A DNA stretch of 64,000 nucleotides, taken from assembly GCA_035504415.1 (NCBI GenBank), contig DATJRY010000010.1, forward strand, positions 242,159 through 306,158. Reading direction: 5' to 3'. Below are positions 1 through 6,987 of the stretch, piece after piece (position 1 is the stretch's first letter; the number at the start of each line of letters is the position of its first letter). The stretch is from Candidatus Sulfotelmatobacter sp. (GTDB lineage Bacteria; Vulcanimicrobiota; Vulcanimicrobiia; Vulcanimicrobiales; Vulcanimicrobiaceae). The notes below the pieces were generated by a model. The model was not told the DNA's origin, ran no database searches, and was given only the letters and a program-made list of their open reading frames with translations. A program made the position numbers and the translations under genes.

Positions 1-143
1 TCGCGACCGCACGCCACATCGCCGCGCAGATCCCGCAGGCGACGCTCTCGCTCTATCCGCAGGCCGGCCACGCGCCGTTCTGGGAAGCGCAGGAGCGCTT
101 CAACGCCGAGTTGGCCGCCTTCGCCCAGCCGGCGCGCGCATAG
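1..143 (+). CDS. alpha/beta hydrolase, C-terminal fragment
   Basis: Only the last 46 codons are inside the window (frame starting at base 3, TAG at 141-143). The visible piece reads ...ATLSLYPQAGHAPFWEAQ..., followed by a short amphipathic helix. The Gly-His-Ala-Pro-Phe-Trp context is the usual setting of the catalytic histidine in alpha/beta hydrolases (peroxidase, esterase and lactonase types), where it precedes the final helix. The stop codon overlaps the GTG start of the next gene (TAGTG), so the two are probably co-translated. The substrate cannot be judged from this fragment. Confidence 0.7.
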   Translation, partial: ATARHIAAQIPQATLSLYPQAGHAPFWEAQERFNAELAAFAQPARA

Positions 144-877
144 TGGTCGCGTTCGTCAGCGGCGGGAGCCGCGGGATCGGCGCAGCGATCGTGCGCGCGC
201 TCCGGCGAGCGGGCGCGCAGGTCTTCTTCACCTATCGCGAGCGCGGCGACGACGCCGCGGCGCTGTGCGCCGAGCTCGGCGACGACGTCGCCGCCTACCC
301 GCTCGACGTCGCCGACGCCGACGCGATCCCGGCCGCGATCGAGGCTTGCGTCGCGCGCTTCGGCCGCCTCGACGTGCTGGTCAACAACGCCGGCATCTAC
401 GTCGAGAACGCGTTCGAAGGCGACGACTACGCCGCGTGGCGGGCGGGATGGCAACGGACCTTCGACGTCAACCTGTTCGGCGCCGCGAATCTGACCTGGT
501 GCGCGCTGCGCGTGATGCGCGCGCAGGGCTCGGGGGCGATCGTCAACGTCGCCTCGCGCGCCGCGCATCGCGGCGAGCTGACCCATCCGAACTACGGCGC
601 GTCGAAAGCCGCGCTGGTGAACCTGACCAAGTCGATCGCGCGCCGCTGCGCGGCGCAGGGGATCGTCGCCTTCGCGGTCGCGCCGGGCTTCGTCGAGACC
701 GAGATGGCGGCCGACGACCTGGCCGTGAACGGCGCGGCGCTGGCCGCGGAGATCCCGCTCGGCCGGGTCGCGAGCGCCGACGAGGTCGCGCACGTCGTCG
801 CCTTCGTCTGCACGCCGCTCGCGCGGCACCTCAACGGCGCGACGCTCGACGTCAACGGCGGATCGTACGTGCGCTGA
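143..877 (+). CDS. SDR family NAD(P)-dependent oxidoreductase
   Basis: A 244-residue short-chain dehydrogenase/reductase of classical length. The nucleotide-binding loop SGGSRGIG is at residues 6-13, NNAG at 81-84, the catalytic Ser at about 138, and the YGASK motif gives Tyr151 and Lys155. The C-terminus has the family pattern NGATLDVNGGSYVR. The GTG start at 143 overlaps the stop of the upstream hydrolase (TAGTG), which decides the start and suggests a shared transcript. The general FabG-like architecture does not reveal the substrate. A FabG-type acyl reductase is possible because FabF lies nearby, but it is on the other strand. Confidence 0.88.
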   Translation: MVAFVSGGSRGIGAAIVRALRRAGAQVFFTYRERGDDAAALCAELGDDVAAYPLDVADADAIPAAIEACVARFGRLDVLVNNAGIYVENAFEGDDYAAWRAGWQRTFDVNLFGAANLTWCALRVMRAQGSGAIVNVASRAAHRGELTHPNYGASKAALVNLTKSIARRCAAQGIVAFAVAPGFVETEMAADDLAVNGAALAAEIPLGRVASADEVAHVVAFVCTPLARHLNGATLDVNGGSYVR

Positions 878-880
878 GCG

Positions 881-1657
881 TCAGCCGAGCACGGCGGTCA
901 GCATCGAGATCGAGCCGAGCTGCACGCCCGACACCGGGAAGCGGACGGCGTCGTCGATGCGGCGCGCGCCGAGCACGTAGAGCAGCGGCAGATAGTGCTC
1001 GGGGGTCGGGACGGCCAGCAGCGCGTCCCCTCCGTGACGGCCGTAGTCGACCAACGCCGCGTCGTCGCCGGTCTCGAGCGCGCCGCGCACGATCGTCTCG
1101 AAGCGGTCGGCCCAATCGTACGGGCGCGGCTCGTGTCGCCCCCACGCCAGCGCCTCGAGGTTGTGGACGACGTTGCCGCTGCCGATCAGCAACACGCCCT
1201 CGTCGCGCAGCGGCGCCAGCTTGCGTCCCAACTCGTAGTGGAACGCGGGCGGCTGCGTCTCGTCGATGCTCAACTGCACCACCGGAACGTCGGCGGCGGG
1301 AAACGCGTGCACGAGCACCGACCAGGTGCCGTGATCGAGCCCCCAGCTCGTGTCGCGCGCGACCGGCGCGGGCGCCAGCAGCGCGGCCACCCGATCGGCC
1401 AGCCACGGCGCACCGGGCGCGCGATACGACATCTCGTAGAGCGCGCGCGGAAAGCCGCCGAAGTCGTGGATCGTGCGCGGCTGCTCGGCCGCGGTGACCT
1501 TCGTCCCGGGGATGAACCAGTGCGCCGAGACGGCCAGGATCGCCCGCGGTCGCGGCAGGCCCACGCCGAGCTTGGCCCACGCCTCGGTCGTCGGGTTCGT
1601 CTCGAGCGCGTTCATCGGGCTGCCGTGGCCGAAGAACACGACCGGCATCGTCGGCAT
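881..1657 (-). CDS. LigB-type extradiol dioxygenase (DODA/YgiD-like)
   Basis: A 258-residue protein matching the class III extradiol ring-cleavage dioxygenases of the 4,5-DOPA dioxygenase/YgiD group, which use a mononuclear metal to open catechol-type rings. The N-terminus has FFGHGSPMNAL, with the first conserved metal-ligand His. VSAHWF, SWGLDHGTWSVL and IGSGNVVHNL follow in the order expected for the family. I chose the ATG at 1657 because GGAAG lies 9 bases upstream; the second ATG at 1648 is an alternative. The gene follows fabF by 35 bases on the same strand and converges on the SDR gene with a 3-base gap. The natural substrate is unknown. Confidence 0.88.
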   Translation of the reverse strand: MPTMPVVFFGHGSPMNALETNPTTEAWAKLGVGLPRPRAILAVSAHWFIPGTKVTAAEQPRTIHDFGGFPRALYEMSYRAPGAPWLADRVAALLAPAPVARDTSWGLDHGTWSVLVHAFPAADVPVVQLSIDETQPPAFHYELGRKLAPLRDEGVLLIGSGNVVHNLEALAWGRHEPRPYDWADRFETIVRGALETGDDAALVDYGRHGGDALLAVPTPEHYLPLLYVLGARRIDDAVRFPVSGVQLGSISMLTAVLG

Positions 1658-1692
1658 GCGTTGCGCTTCCGTGACCGTACGCGCCGCGCCTG

Positions 1693-2910
1693 TCAGGGAC
1701 GGTCGGCGAGCACCAGCGACGCGTTCTGGCCGCCGAACCCGAAAGCGTTGACCTGCACCGTGCGCATCGCCAGCGCGCGCGGCGCGCCGGTGACCAGGTC
1801 GAAGCGCGCGGCGGGGTCGAGGTGGGTGGAACCGAGCGTCGGGACGAGCGTCGCTTCGGCCATTCCGCGCAACGCGACGATCACCGAGGTGACGCCGCTG
1901 GCCGCCATCGCGTGCCCGACGTGGCCCTTGAGCGAGGTCACCGGGATCGGCACTGCACGGCCGCCGGCGATCGCGTCGATGGCGGCGATCTCGACCGCGT
2001 CGCCGACCACCGTCGCCGTCCCGTGCGCGAAGATCGCGTCGATCGCGTCCGCCTCGACCTGCGCGTCGCGCAACGCCAGCTCCATCGCGCGCGCTTCCCA
2101 ACGGCCGCTGGGCTCGGGCGAGGTGGGATGGTAGCCGTCGGCGATCGAGCCGTAGCCGCGTACGTAACCGAGCACCGGAGCGCCGCGCGCGCGTGCGCGC
2201 TCGCCGGCTTCGAGCACGACGACGCCGCAGCCGTCGCCCATCACGAAGCCGCTGCGCGCGACGTCGAACGGCAACGACGCGCGGGCAGCGTCGGGCGCGG
2301 ACGAGAGCGCGCCGGCGTGTTGCAGGCTCCAGGCGACGACCGGCGTCAGCAGCGTCTCGGTGCCGCCGCACAGCGCCACGTCGGCGTCACCGCGCTCGAT
2401 CAGCCGCGCGCCGTGACCGATGGCGTCGATCGAGCTGGCACACGCGGCGGCGATGGTCAGCTGCGGGCCGTGCAGACCGTAGCGCAACGCGAGCGCCGCG
2501 GCAGCCATGTTCGGGATGACGTAGGCCATCAAGCGCGGCGGCACGTGCGCGGAGCCCTGCGTATCGAGCTGCGCGCGCGCGTCGACCAGCGCCGGGACAC
2601 CGCCCATCGACGTTCCCAACACGATCGCCGTGCGCTCGGCATCGGGCTGCGCGATCCCGGCGGCACGCAGCGCTTCGTCGGCGCAGATCAGCGCGTAGCG
2701 GGCGAAACGGTCGGTGCGCTTGGCGGTCGTCGCGTCGAGCCGGCCGTCCAAGAATGCGTCGGGGACGCCGGCCCACCAGCCGTGCCAGCCCGTCGATGCG
2801 GGGGCGCGCACGATCCCCAGGCGGCCGCTGCGAAAGCCGTCCCAGTTGGTCGCGACGTCGTGCCCGATCGGCGTGAGCAGGCCCGCGCCGGTGACGGCGA
2901 CGTCTCGCAT
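1693..2910 (-). CDS. fabF: beta-ketoacyl-ACP synthase II (FabF)
   Basis: This 405-residue thiolase-fold protein catalyses Claisen condensation of malonyl-ACP with acyl-ACP in cytosolic type II fatty-acid synthesis. Features visible are TGAGLLTPIG near the N-terminus, the nucleophile in AAACASS (Cys157), the first catalytic His in AHGTAT, the second in LKGHVGHAMAASG, and the Gly-rich C-terminal NAFGFGGQNAS. Length is typical. It lies about 28 kb from the fabHDG-acpP operon, rather than directly after acpP as in many bacteria, so it may be a second, specialised KAS. KAS-like chain-length partners of polyketide systems are an alternative, but no CLF partner is present. Confidence 0.93.
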   Translation of the reverse strand: MRDVAVTGAGLLTPIGHDVATNWDGFRSGRLGIVRAPASTGWHGWWAGVPDAFLDGRLDATTAKRTDRFARYALICADEALRAAGIAQPDAERTAIVLGTSMGGVPALVDARAQLDTQGSAHVPPRLMAYVIPNMAAAALALRYGLHGPQLTIAAACASSIDAIGHGARLIERGDADVALCGGTETLLTPVVAWSLQHAGALSSAPDAARASLPFDVARSGFVMGDGCGVVVLEAGERARARGAPVLGYVRGYGSIADGYHPTSPEPSGRWEARAMELALRDAQVEADAIDAIFAHGTATVVGDAVEIAAIDAIAGGRAVPIPVTSLKGHVGHAMAASGVTSVIVALRGMAEATLVPTLGSTHLDPAARFDLVTGAPRALAMRTVQVNAFGFGGQNASLVLADRP

Positions 2911-2925
2911 GCGAACGCGCGCTCG

Positions 2926-3489
2926 TCAGGCGTGTGCGCGGCGACGGCGCGCTTTGTTGCGGTTGCCGCACGAGGCCATGCTGCACCACACGCCCGAGCG
3001 ATTCTTCGAGTGATCGTAGAACGCCCACACGCAGGCCGGATCGCCGCAGGTCTTCATCCGCTGCCACGCGCCGGTGCGCATCGCGTCGTGAACGATGGCC
3101 AGTAACCGCGAGAGCGCGCCGTCGATCCCACGATCGGTCGGCGCGAGCCGCGTTTCACCGTCCGCGAAGTGCACGCACAACGGGGCGCGCGCCGCGGCGG
3201 CGTCGAGCAGCGCGGCCGCCGCGGCCGCCGCCGGCGGATCGCCCTGGCTGGCGATCAGCGCCCGCAACGCTTCGCGGACCTCGAGCGCGCGCCGCCAGCC
3301 GGCCTCGTCCACGGACGCGTCGGCGGCCAGCAGACCGCGCTGCGCCAACCACGTCCGCAGCTGTCCGGGCGTGCCGAGCTCTTCTTTGCCCGGCAGCGGC
3401 ATGAGGTCGTAGGTGTTGATGAACGTCCGGACGAGCTCGAGGTCGCCGGGCGCCGATTCGTCGTGTACCGAGGGCACCAACCCCACCAT
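2926..3489 (-). CDS. CGNR zinc-finger / ABATE-domain protein
   Basis: About 187 residues from the ATG at 3489. The C-terminal 45 residues form the CGNR zinc finger (CGDPAC...WCSMASCGNR followed by a basic tail), preceded by a helical ABATE domain containing FINTYDLMP and a run of eight alanines. Proteins of this architecture are predicted stress-responsive transcriptional regulators. I chose the internal ATG because the open frame further upstream (to 3627) runs through the divergent promoter region and is not family-like. It lies 15 bases upstream of fabF on the same strand, so it could be co-transcribed. The target is unknown; self-regulation via the palindrome upstream is possible. Confidence 0.85.
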   Translation of the reverse strand: MVGLVPSVHDESAPGDLELVRTFINTYDLMPLPGKEELGTPGQLRTWLAQRGLLAADASVDEAGWRRALEVREALRALIASQGDPPAAAAAAALLDAAAARAPLCVHFADGETRLAPTDRGIDGALSRLLAIVHDAMRTGAWQRMKTCGDPACVWAFYDHSKNRSGVWCSMASCGNRNKARRRRAHA

Positions 3490-3506
3490 AACACCGGCAA
3501 AACGGA

Positions 3507-3536
3507 TTGACAAGTTACTAGTACCCGGCGTACCAT
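3507..3536 (+). promoter_or_regulatory. sigma-70-like promoter, TTGACA-N18-TACCAT
   Basis: TTGACA at 3507-3512 is followed after 18 bases by TACCAT at 3531-3536. The spacer contains the perfect 8-base palindrome TACTAGTA (3516-3523), a possible operator. It lies between the CGNR regulator (minus) and a small plus-strand reading frame. The same -10 hexamer occurs in the promoter at 34443-34471. Confidence 0.5.
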
Positions 3537-3574
3537 GTTTGCAGGTTACCGACCCGTCTCCCGAGGTGTCCTCC

Positions 3575-3850
3575 GTGTCGATCCTCTCTCGCCCCCTTCC
3601 GACCCATGTGACCGGTACCGACCCCATCGCCGCCTCGCTGCGGCCGCTGCTGAACGGCTCGCTGGTGGCGCAGGCCCTCGACCGCCAAGGCGAGGTGCGC
3701 CGCGCCGTCGCCGCGTGCCGTCCGGCCGCGCTCGCGACCCGTCCGGCGCCGGCGAGGGCGCGCCGCCGTTCGCGCGGACTGCGCCGCGCGCTGGCGCTGG
3801 CGCTGTTCGCGCTGGTGCGCCGCCTCGCGCCCGACGTCGTCCCCTGCTGA
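3575..3850 (+). CDS. small hypothetical protein
   Basis: A 91-codon frame from GTG 3575, with GAGG 8 bases upstream, behind the promoter at 3507-3536. The N-terminal third is neutral, the middle is rich in Ala/Arg, and the tail has a short hydrophobic stretch (LALALFALVRRLAP) that could be an amphipathic or weak membrane segment. GTG 3566 is an alternative start. I recognise no family, and GC-rich low-complexity frames are easily spurious. The case for it is the promoter, the ribosome site and the otherwise empty interval between two minus-strand genes. Confidence 0.35.
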   Translation: MSILSRPLPTHVTGTDPIAASLRPLLNGSLVAQALDRQGEVRRAVAACRPAALATRPAPARARRRSRGLRRALALALFALVRRLAPDVVPC

Positions 3851-3863
3851 CGCGCACCCCCGA

Positions 3864-4457
3864 TCAGCGTGCGGGCCGGATCGTGAGGCCGTAGTGATAC
3901 GCGAACGGGTGCGTCGCGAGCACCGCGAACCCGCTCGCGCGCAATCGATCCGTCGCTTCGCGCTCGCCGAAGACGTGATCGCGCGGCGGCCCGACCGGCC
4001 GTTCCACGTCGGCGTTCCAGTCGACGATCACCGCCCGTCCGGCCGGCGCCAGCAGCGCGCGCAGGTGCGCGAGCGCGTCGTCGCCCAGCTCGTGCAGCAC
4101 GTTGAGCGCCAGTATCCGCTCGACGCCGCCGCGCAGCGCGGGCAGCGCGTCCGGGCCGATCGGCTCGACGTTCGGGAGCGGCGCCGCGGCGAGTTTTGCG
4201 CGCAGCTGGTCGAGCATCGCGTCCTGCTCGTCGAGGGCGAGGACGCGCACGTCGGGGCGCGCGCGAGCGATCGCCAGCGCATACGTCCCGGTCCCGGTGC
4301 CGAAGTCGAGCAGCAGGCCGTCCGCCGGCAGCTCGAGCAGTGCCAGCAGCTCGTCGGGCGGGACGTGCGCGAAGCGCGCCTCGTCGTCGAGCAGGGCGCT
4401 GCGCCGCGGGTCGAAGCGATGCGGCTGGCGCGCACCGTGCCGTTCGTCCATCGTCAC
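3864..4457 (-). CDS. class I SAM-dependent methyltransferase
   Basis: A 197-residue Rossmann-fold methyltransferase. Motif I is LLLDFGTGTGTYAL (about residues 48-61), the acidic residue of motif II follows in VLALDEQDAML, and motif IV is ILALNVLHELGDD. The N-terminus carries HRFDPRRSALLDDEAR, a form seen in UbiE/COQ5-like and arsenite-methyltransferase-like proteins, but the substrate cannot be named. The GTG start overlaps the TGA of the upstream TauE-like gene (GTGA), so it is translationally coupled and is the last gene of the minus-strand run starting with the oxidoreductase. Confidence 0.85.
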   Translation of the reverse strand: MTMDERHGARQPHRFDPRRSALLDDEARFAHVPPDELLALLELPADGLLLDFGTGTGTYALAIARARPDVRVLALDEQDAMLDQLRAKLAAAPLPNVEPIGPDALPALRGGVERILALNVLHELGDDALAHLRALLAPAGRAVIVDWNADVERPVGPPRDHVFGEREATDRLRASGFAVLATHPFAYHYGLTIRPAR

Positions 4458-5296
4458 CGCGAGTGCGCGTCGCGCGCGCCGCGCCAGAGCAGCCGGAAGG
4501 CGATGAACGCCAGCATCGCCGCCAGGATGCGGATCAGCGTCCGCCCCGGCACGTAGCGCGAGACGCGCGCGCCCAACGGCGCGCCCAGCAGCGCGCCCAG
4601 TGCCGTCGCCAGCGTCAGGGTCAGGTCACCGTGGTAGTCGCCCTGCGCCGCGTGGATGATCGTCGCGACCAGCGAGGTCACCGCCAACACGGCGTGCGAG
4701 GTCGCGGTCGCGACGTGCTCGGGATAGTCGAGCACGGTGACCAGGAACGGTACCTGGATCGGGCCGCCGCCGATCCCGAACAACGCGGAGACGACGCCGA
4801 CCACGACGCTTCCGAGCAGCCCCCAGCGCATGTCGAACGACCAGGCATAGCGGTTGCCGTGCGCGTCGGTCAGCGTGCGGTGCGTACCGCCGCGCGAGCC
4901 GCCCGGTGGGGTGCGCGGCTGGAACGCGAGCCAACCTGCCATGATCAGCAGCAAGACGCCGAACAGCGGATCGAACCAGCCGCGCTCGAGGTTGTCGGCA
5001 CCGGCGACGCCGGCGAACACGCCGGGGATCGCCGCCAGCGCGAACGGAATCGCGCTGCGCAGATCGACCCGCCGCTGACGCAGGTACGCGATCGTTCCGC
5101 TGCACGCGTTGGCGCACACGACCGCCAGCGAAAACGCCGTCACGGTCCGCGTCTCCCAGCTCGGCTCGATCAACGCGACGACCGGCACGATCAGAAAGCC
5201 GCCGCCGACGCCGACCAGTGTCCCCAGCGCGCCGATCGCGACGCCGAACAGGAGCGCCGCGAGATCGAGCAGCGAGAGGGCGTGAACGAAGCTCAC
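4454..5296 (-). CDS. sulfite exporter TauE/SafE family permease
   Basis: A 280-residue integral membrane protein with the repeated TauE/SafE signature: TLVGVGGGFLIVPV near residue 30 and ALFGIGGGPIQVPFL around residue 175, each starting one of two homologous four-helix bundles. A polar loop rich in Gly, Arg and Thr (PRTPPGGSRGGTHR) separates the halves. Family members export organic or inorganic sulfur anions or carboxylates. The GTG start overlaps the stop of the PRK-like gene and its own stop overlaps the methyltransferase start, so all three are coupled. The transported substrate is not evident. Confidence 0.88.
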   Translation of the reverse strand: MSFVHALSLLDLAALLFGVAIGALGTLVGVGGGFLIVPVVALIEPSWETRTVTAFSLAVVCANACSGTIAYLRQRRVDLRSAIPFALAAIPGVFAGVAGADNLERGWFDPLFGVLLLIMAGWLAFQPRTPPGGSRGGTHRTLTDAHGNRYAWSFDMRWGLLGSVVVGVVSALFGIGGGPIQVPFLVTVLDYPEHVATATSHAVLAVTSLVATIIHAAQGDYHGDLTLTLATALGALLGAPLGARVSRYVPGRTLIRILAAMLAFIAFRLLWRGARDAHSR

Positions 5297-6096
5297 ACCT
5301 CTGCCAGGACCGCGCGCCGCGCGGCCGCGGCGATGCGGCGCAGTACGACCAGCTCGGTCAGCGCGAAGACGTGCGAGAGCGCCTGGTCGGGGCCGTAGCG
5401 GCCCAGCTCGGCGAGGTTCGGCAGATCGAGCTTGCCTTCGATCATGCGCACCAGCATGCGGCGCAGCTCCGCGGCCGCCTCGGTGTTCGGATCCGCGTCG
5501 AGAGCGATGCCGTCGGGCAGCTCGCGGTCGTCGACGAACTCGACGCCCGCATGCGTGTAGCGGACCCGCACGTACGCGAACGCCGACTGCGGCTTCACGT
5601 AGAGCCGGTAATCGGCGCGGCGCTGCTCGCGCGCGTCGCGGACGCGGCCGTCGTCGTCATCGGGCGACAGGTCGCGGTGCACGGTCCAGGGCAGGCGCAG
5701 GTCGTCTTCGCGTTCGAGCCAGACGGTGACGTCGAACAGCGAGCGCAGCACGTGCGTGTAGAGCGGGAAGCGGCCTTGCACGATGACGATCGGGCGGGAC
5801 TCGACGATCTCGGTGCCGGCGACCGTGCCCGCAAGATGGTCGTACGCCGGCTTGTTGATCGCGAAGCCGTTGGCCAGCTTCCACACGTCCTCGTCCATCG
5901 CGGCGAAGTCGTGCGTCTTCGGATTCATCGGCGTCAAGCCGACGGCGTTGCGCTGCGCGCGGTCGAGCGCGAAGTACCCGTCGAGGCCGGCGACGGCGCA
6001 TTGGCCCTCGCCCAGCACGCGGCAGAGTCCCGCCGCCAGCGACGACTTGCCGGTACCCGAGTCTCCGGCGATGGCGACCATGATCGGACGGGCCAT
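5293..6096 (-). CDS. phosphoribulokinase-like P-loop kinase
   Basis: A 267-residue kinase of the phosphoribulokinase/uridine kinase family. Walker A is AIAGDSGTGKSS (residues 9-20). The pattern LDGYFALDRAQRNAVG, then FAAMDEDV and NKPAYDHLAG, follows the cyanobacterial/plant PRK order (DDYHSLDR..R...G, FDLM.E.V, KP.YNH.TG). The strand after the helical region reads IVIVQGRFPLY where canonical PRK has VIEGLHP, so the usual Glu is Gln, and the second Asp of DDY is Gly. Either a divergent PRK or a kinase with another sugar-phosphate substrate is possible. It sits 20 bases downstream of korB and overlaps the TauE-like start. Confidence 0.75.
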   Translation of the reverse strand: MARPIMVAIAGDSGTGKSSLAAGLCRVLGEGQCAVAGLDGYFALDRAQRNAVGLTPMNPKTHDFAAMDEDVWKLANGFAINKPAYDHLAGTVAGTEIVESRPIVIVQGRFPLYTHVLRSLFDVTVWLEREDDLRLPWTVHRDLSPDDDDGRVRDAREQRRADYRLYVKPQSAFAYVRVRYTHAGVEFVDDRELPDGIALDADPNTEAAAELRRMLVRMIEGKLDLPNLAELGRYGPDQALSHVFALTELVVLRRIAAAARRAVLAEV

Positions 6097-6116
6097 GGCC
6101 GCCCCTTCGCCGCGCG

Positions 6117-6986
6117 TCAGCGGAACGCTGCCTGCAAATCCTCCAGACGCGGGTCGTCGGCACGCAGCTCGAGATGCGCGATCGGCGTCCGCGCCAAGCG
6201 TACGCCCTCTTCGAGCGTCGGGCGGTCATCCTGGTAGATGATGCCCAGCGGGATGTCGCCGTCGCGCGTCAGCGCCGCGAATGCGGCGCCGCGGTCGTTC
6301 GGCGCGTAGTCCGGCCGCTGCGCGACGTCCTCGGTGTGCTCTTTGAACCACGCGTAGGTGTTGATCTTGTTGTAGGTCACGCACGGCGAGGCGACCTCGA
6401 CGATCGAAAACCCCTTGTGCTCGATGGCCGCTTTGATCAGCGCGACGAGCTGCTTGGGCTGCGCCGAGAAACCGCGCGCCAAGAACGACGCGCCGGCCGC
6501 CAGCGCGACGGCCAACCCGTTGATCGGCGCGTCGGGATTGCCGTTGGGGCTGACCGAGGCGACGTAGCCGGTCGCGCTCGTCGGCGAGGCCTGCCCTTTG
6601 GTGAGCCCGTAGGTCTGGTTGTCCATCACGATATAGGTCATGTCGGGATTGCGGCGCACGGCGTGAATGAAGTGGCCGGCGCCGATCGCGTAGCCGTCGC
6701 CGTCACCGCCGGCGGCGATGACGGTCAGGTCGCGATTGGCCAGCTTGACCGCGGTCGCGACCGGCAGCGCGCGCCCGTGCACGCCGTGGAACGCGTAGCT
6801 ATGCAGGTAGCCCGAGATCTTCCCCGAGCAGCCGATGCCCGAGATGAACGCGACGTCCTTGGGCTGTCGGCCCAGCTCCGCCAGTGCCTGTTTGAGGGCG
6901 GAGAGCACGCCGTAGTCGCCGCAGCCGGGACACCACCACGACGGCGTCGCGGTGGCGAAATCCTTGGGCGTCAACGCGATCGCCAT
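6117..6986 (-). CDS. korB: 2-oxoacid:ferredoxin oxidoreductase, beta subunit
   Basis: A 289-residue TPP-binding subunit of a 2-oxoacid:ferredoxin oxidoreductase, which interconverts a 2-oxoacid plus CoA with acyl-CoA, CO2 and reduced ferredoxin. The N-terminus has WCPGCGDYGVL, then GIGCSGKISGY, and the TPP/Mg site GGDGDGYAIGAGHF with the downstream MDNQTYGLTKGQASPT. No ferredoxin domain is fused. KGQ(A/M)SPT and HTEDV match the KorB (2-oxoglutarate) group better than pyruvate enzymes, though substrate assignment is tentative. A GGAGG site lies in the end of korA, one base separates the genes, and they form one transcript. Confidence 0.9.
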   Translation of the reverse strand: MAIALTPKDFATATPSWWCPGCGDYGVLSALKQALAELGRQPKDVAFISGIGCSGKISGYLHSYAFHGVHGRALPVATAVKLANRDLTVIAAGGDGDGYAIGAGHFIHAVRRNPDMTYIVMDNQTYGLTKGQASPTSATGYVASVSPNGNPDAPINGLAVALAAGASFLARGFSAQPKQLVALIKAAIEHKGFSIVEVASPCVTYNKINTYAWFKEHTEDVAQRPDYAPNDRGAAFAALTRDGDIPLGIIYQDDRPTLEEGVRLARTPIAHLELRADDPRLEDLQAAFR

Positions 6987-6987
6987 C

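Noticed and set aside
3535..3894. Arg/Pro-rich frame MFAGYRPVSRG... overlapping the small hypothetical gene
   Set aside because: No ribosome site, and the composition is typical of an out-of-frame read of GC-rich DNA. The frame from GTG 3575 is better supported.
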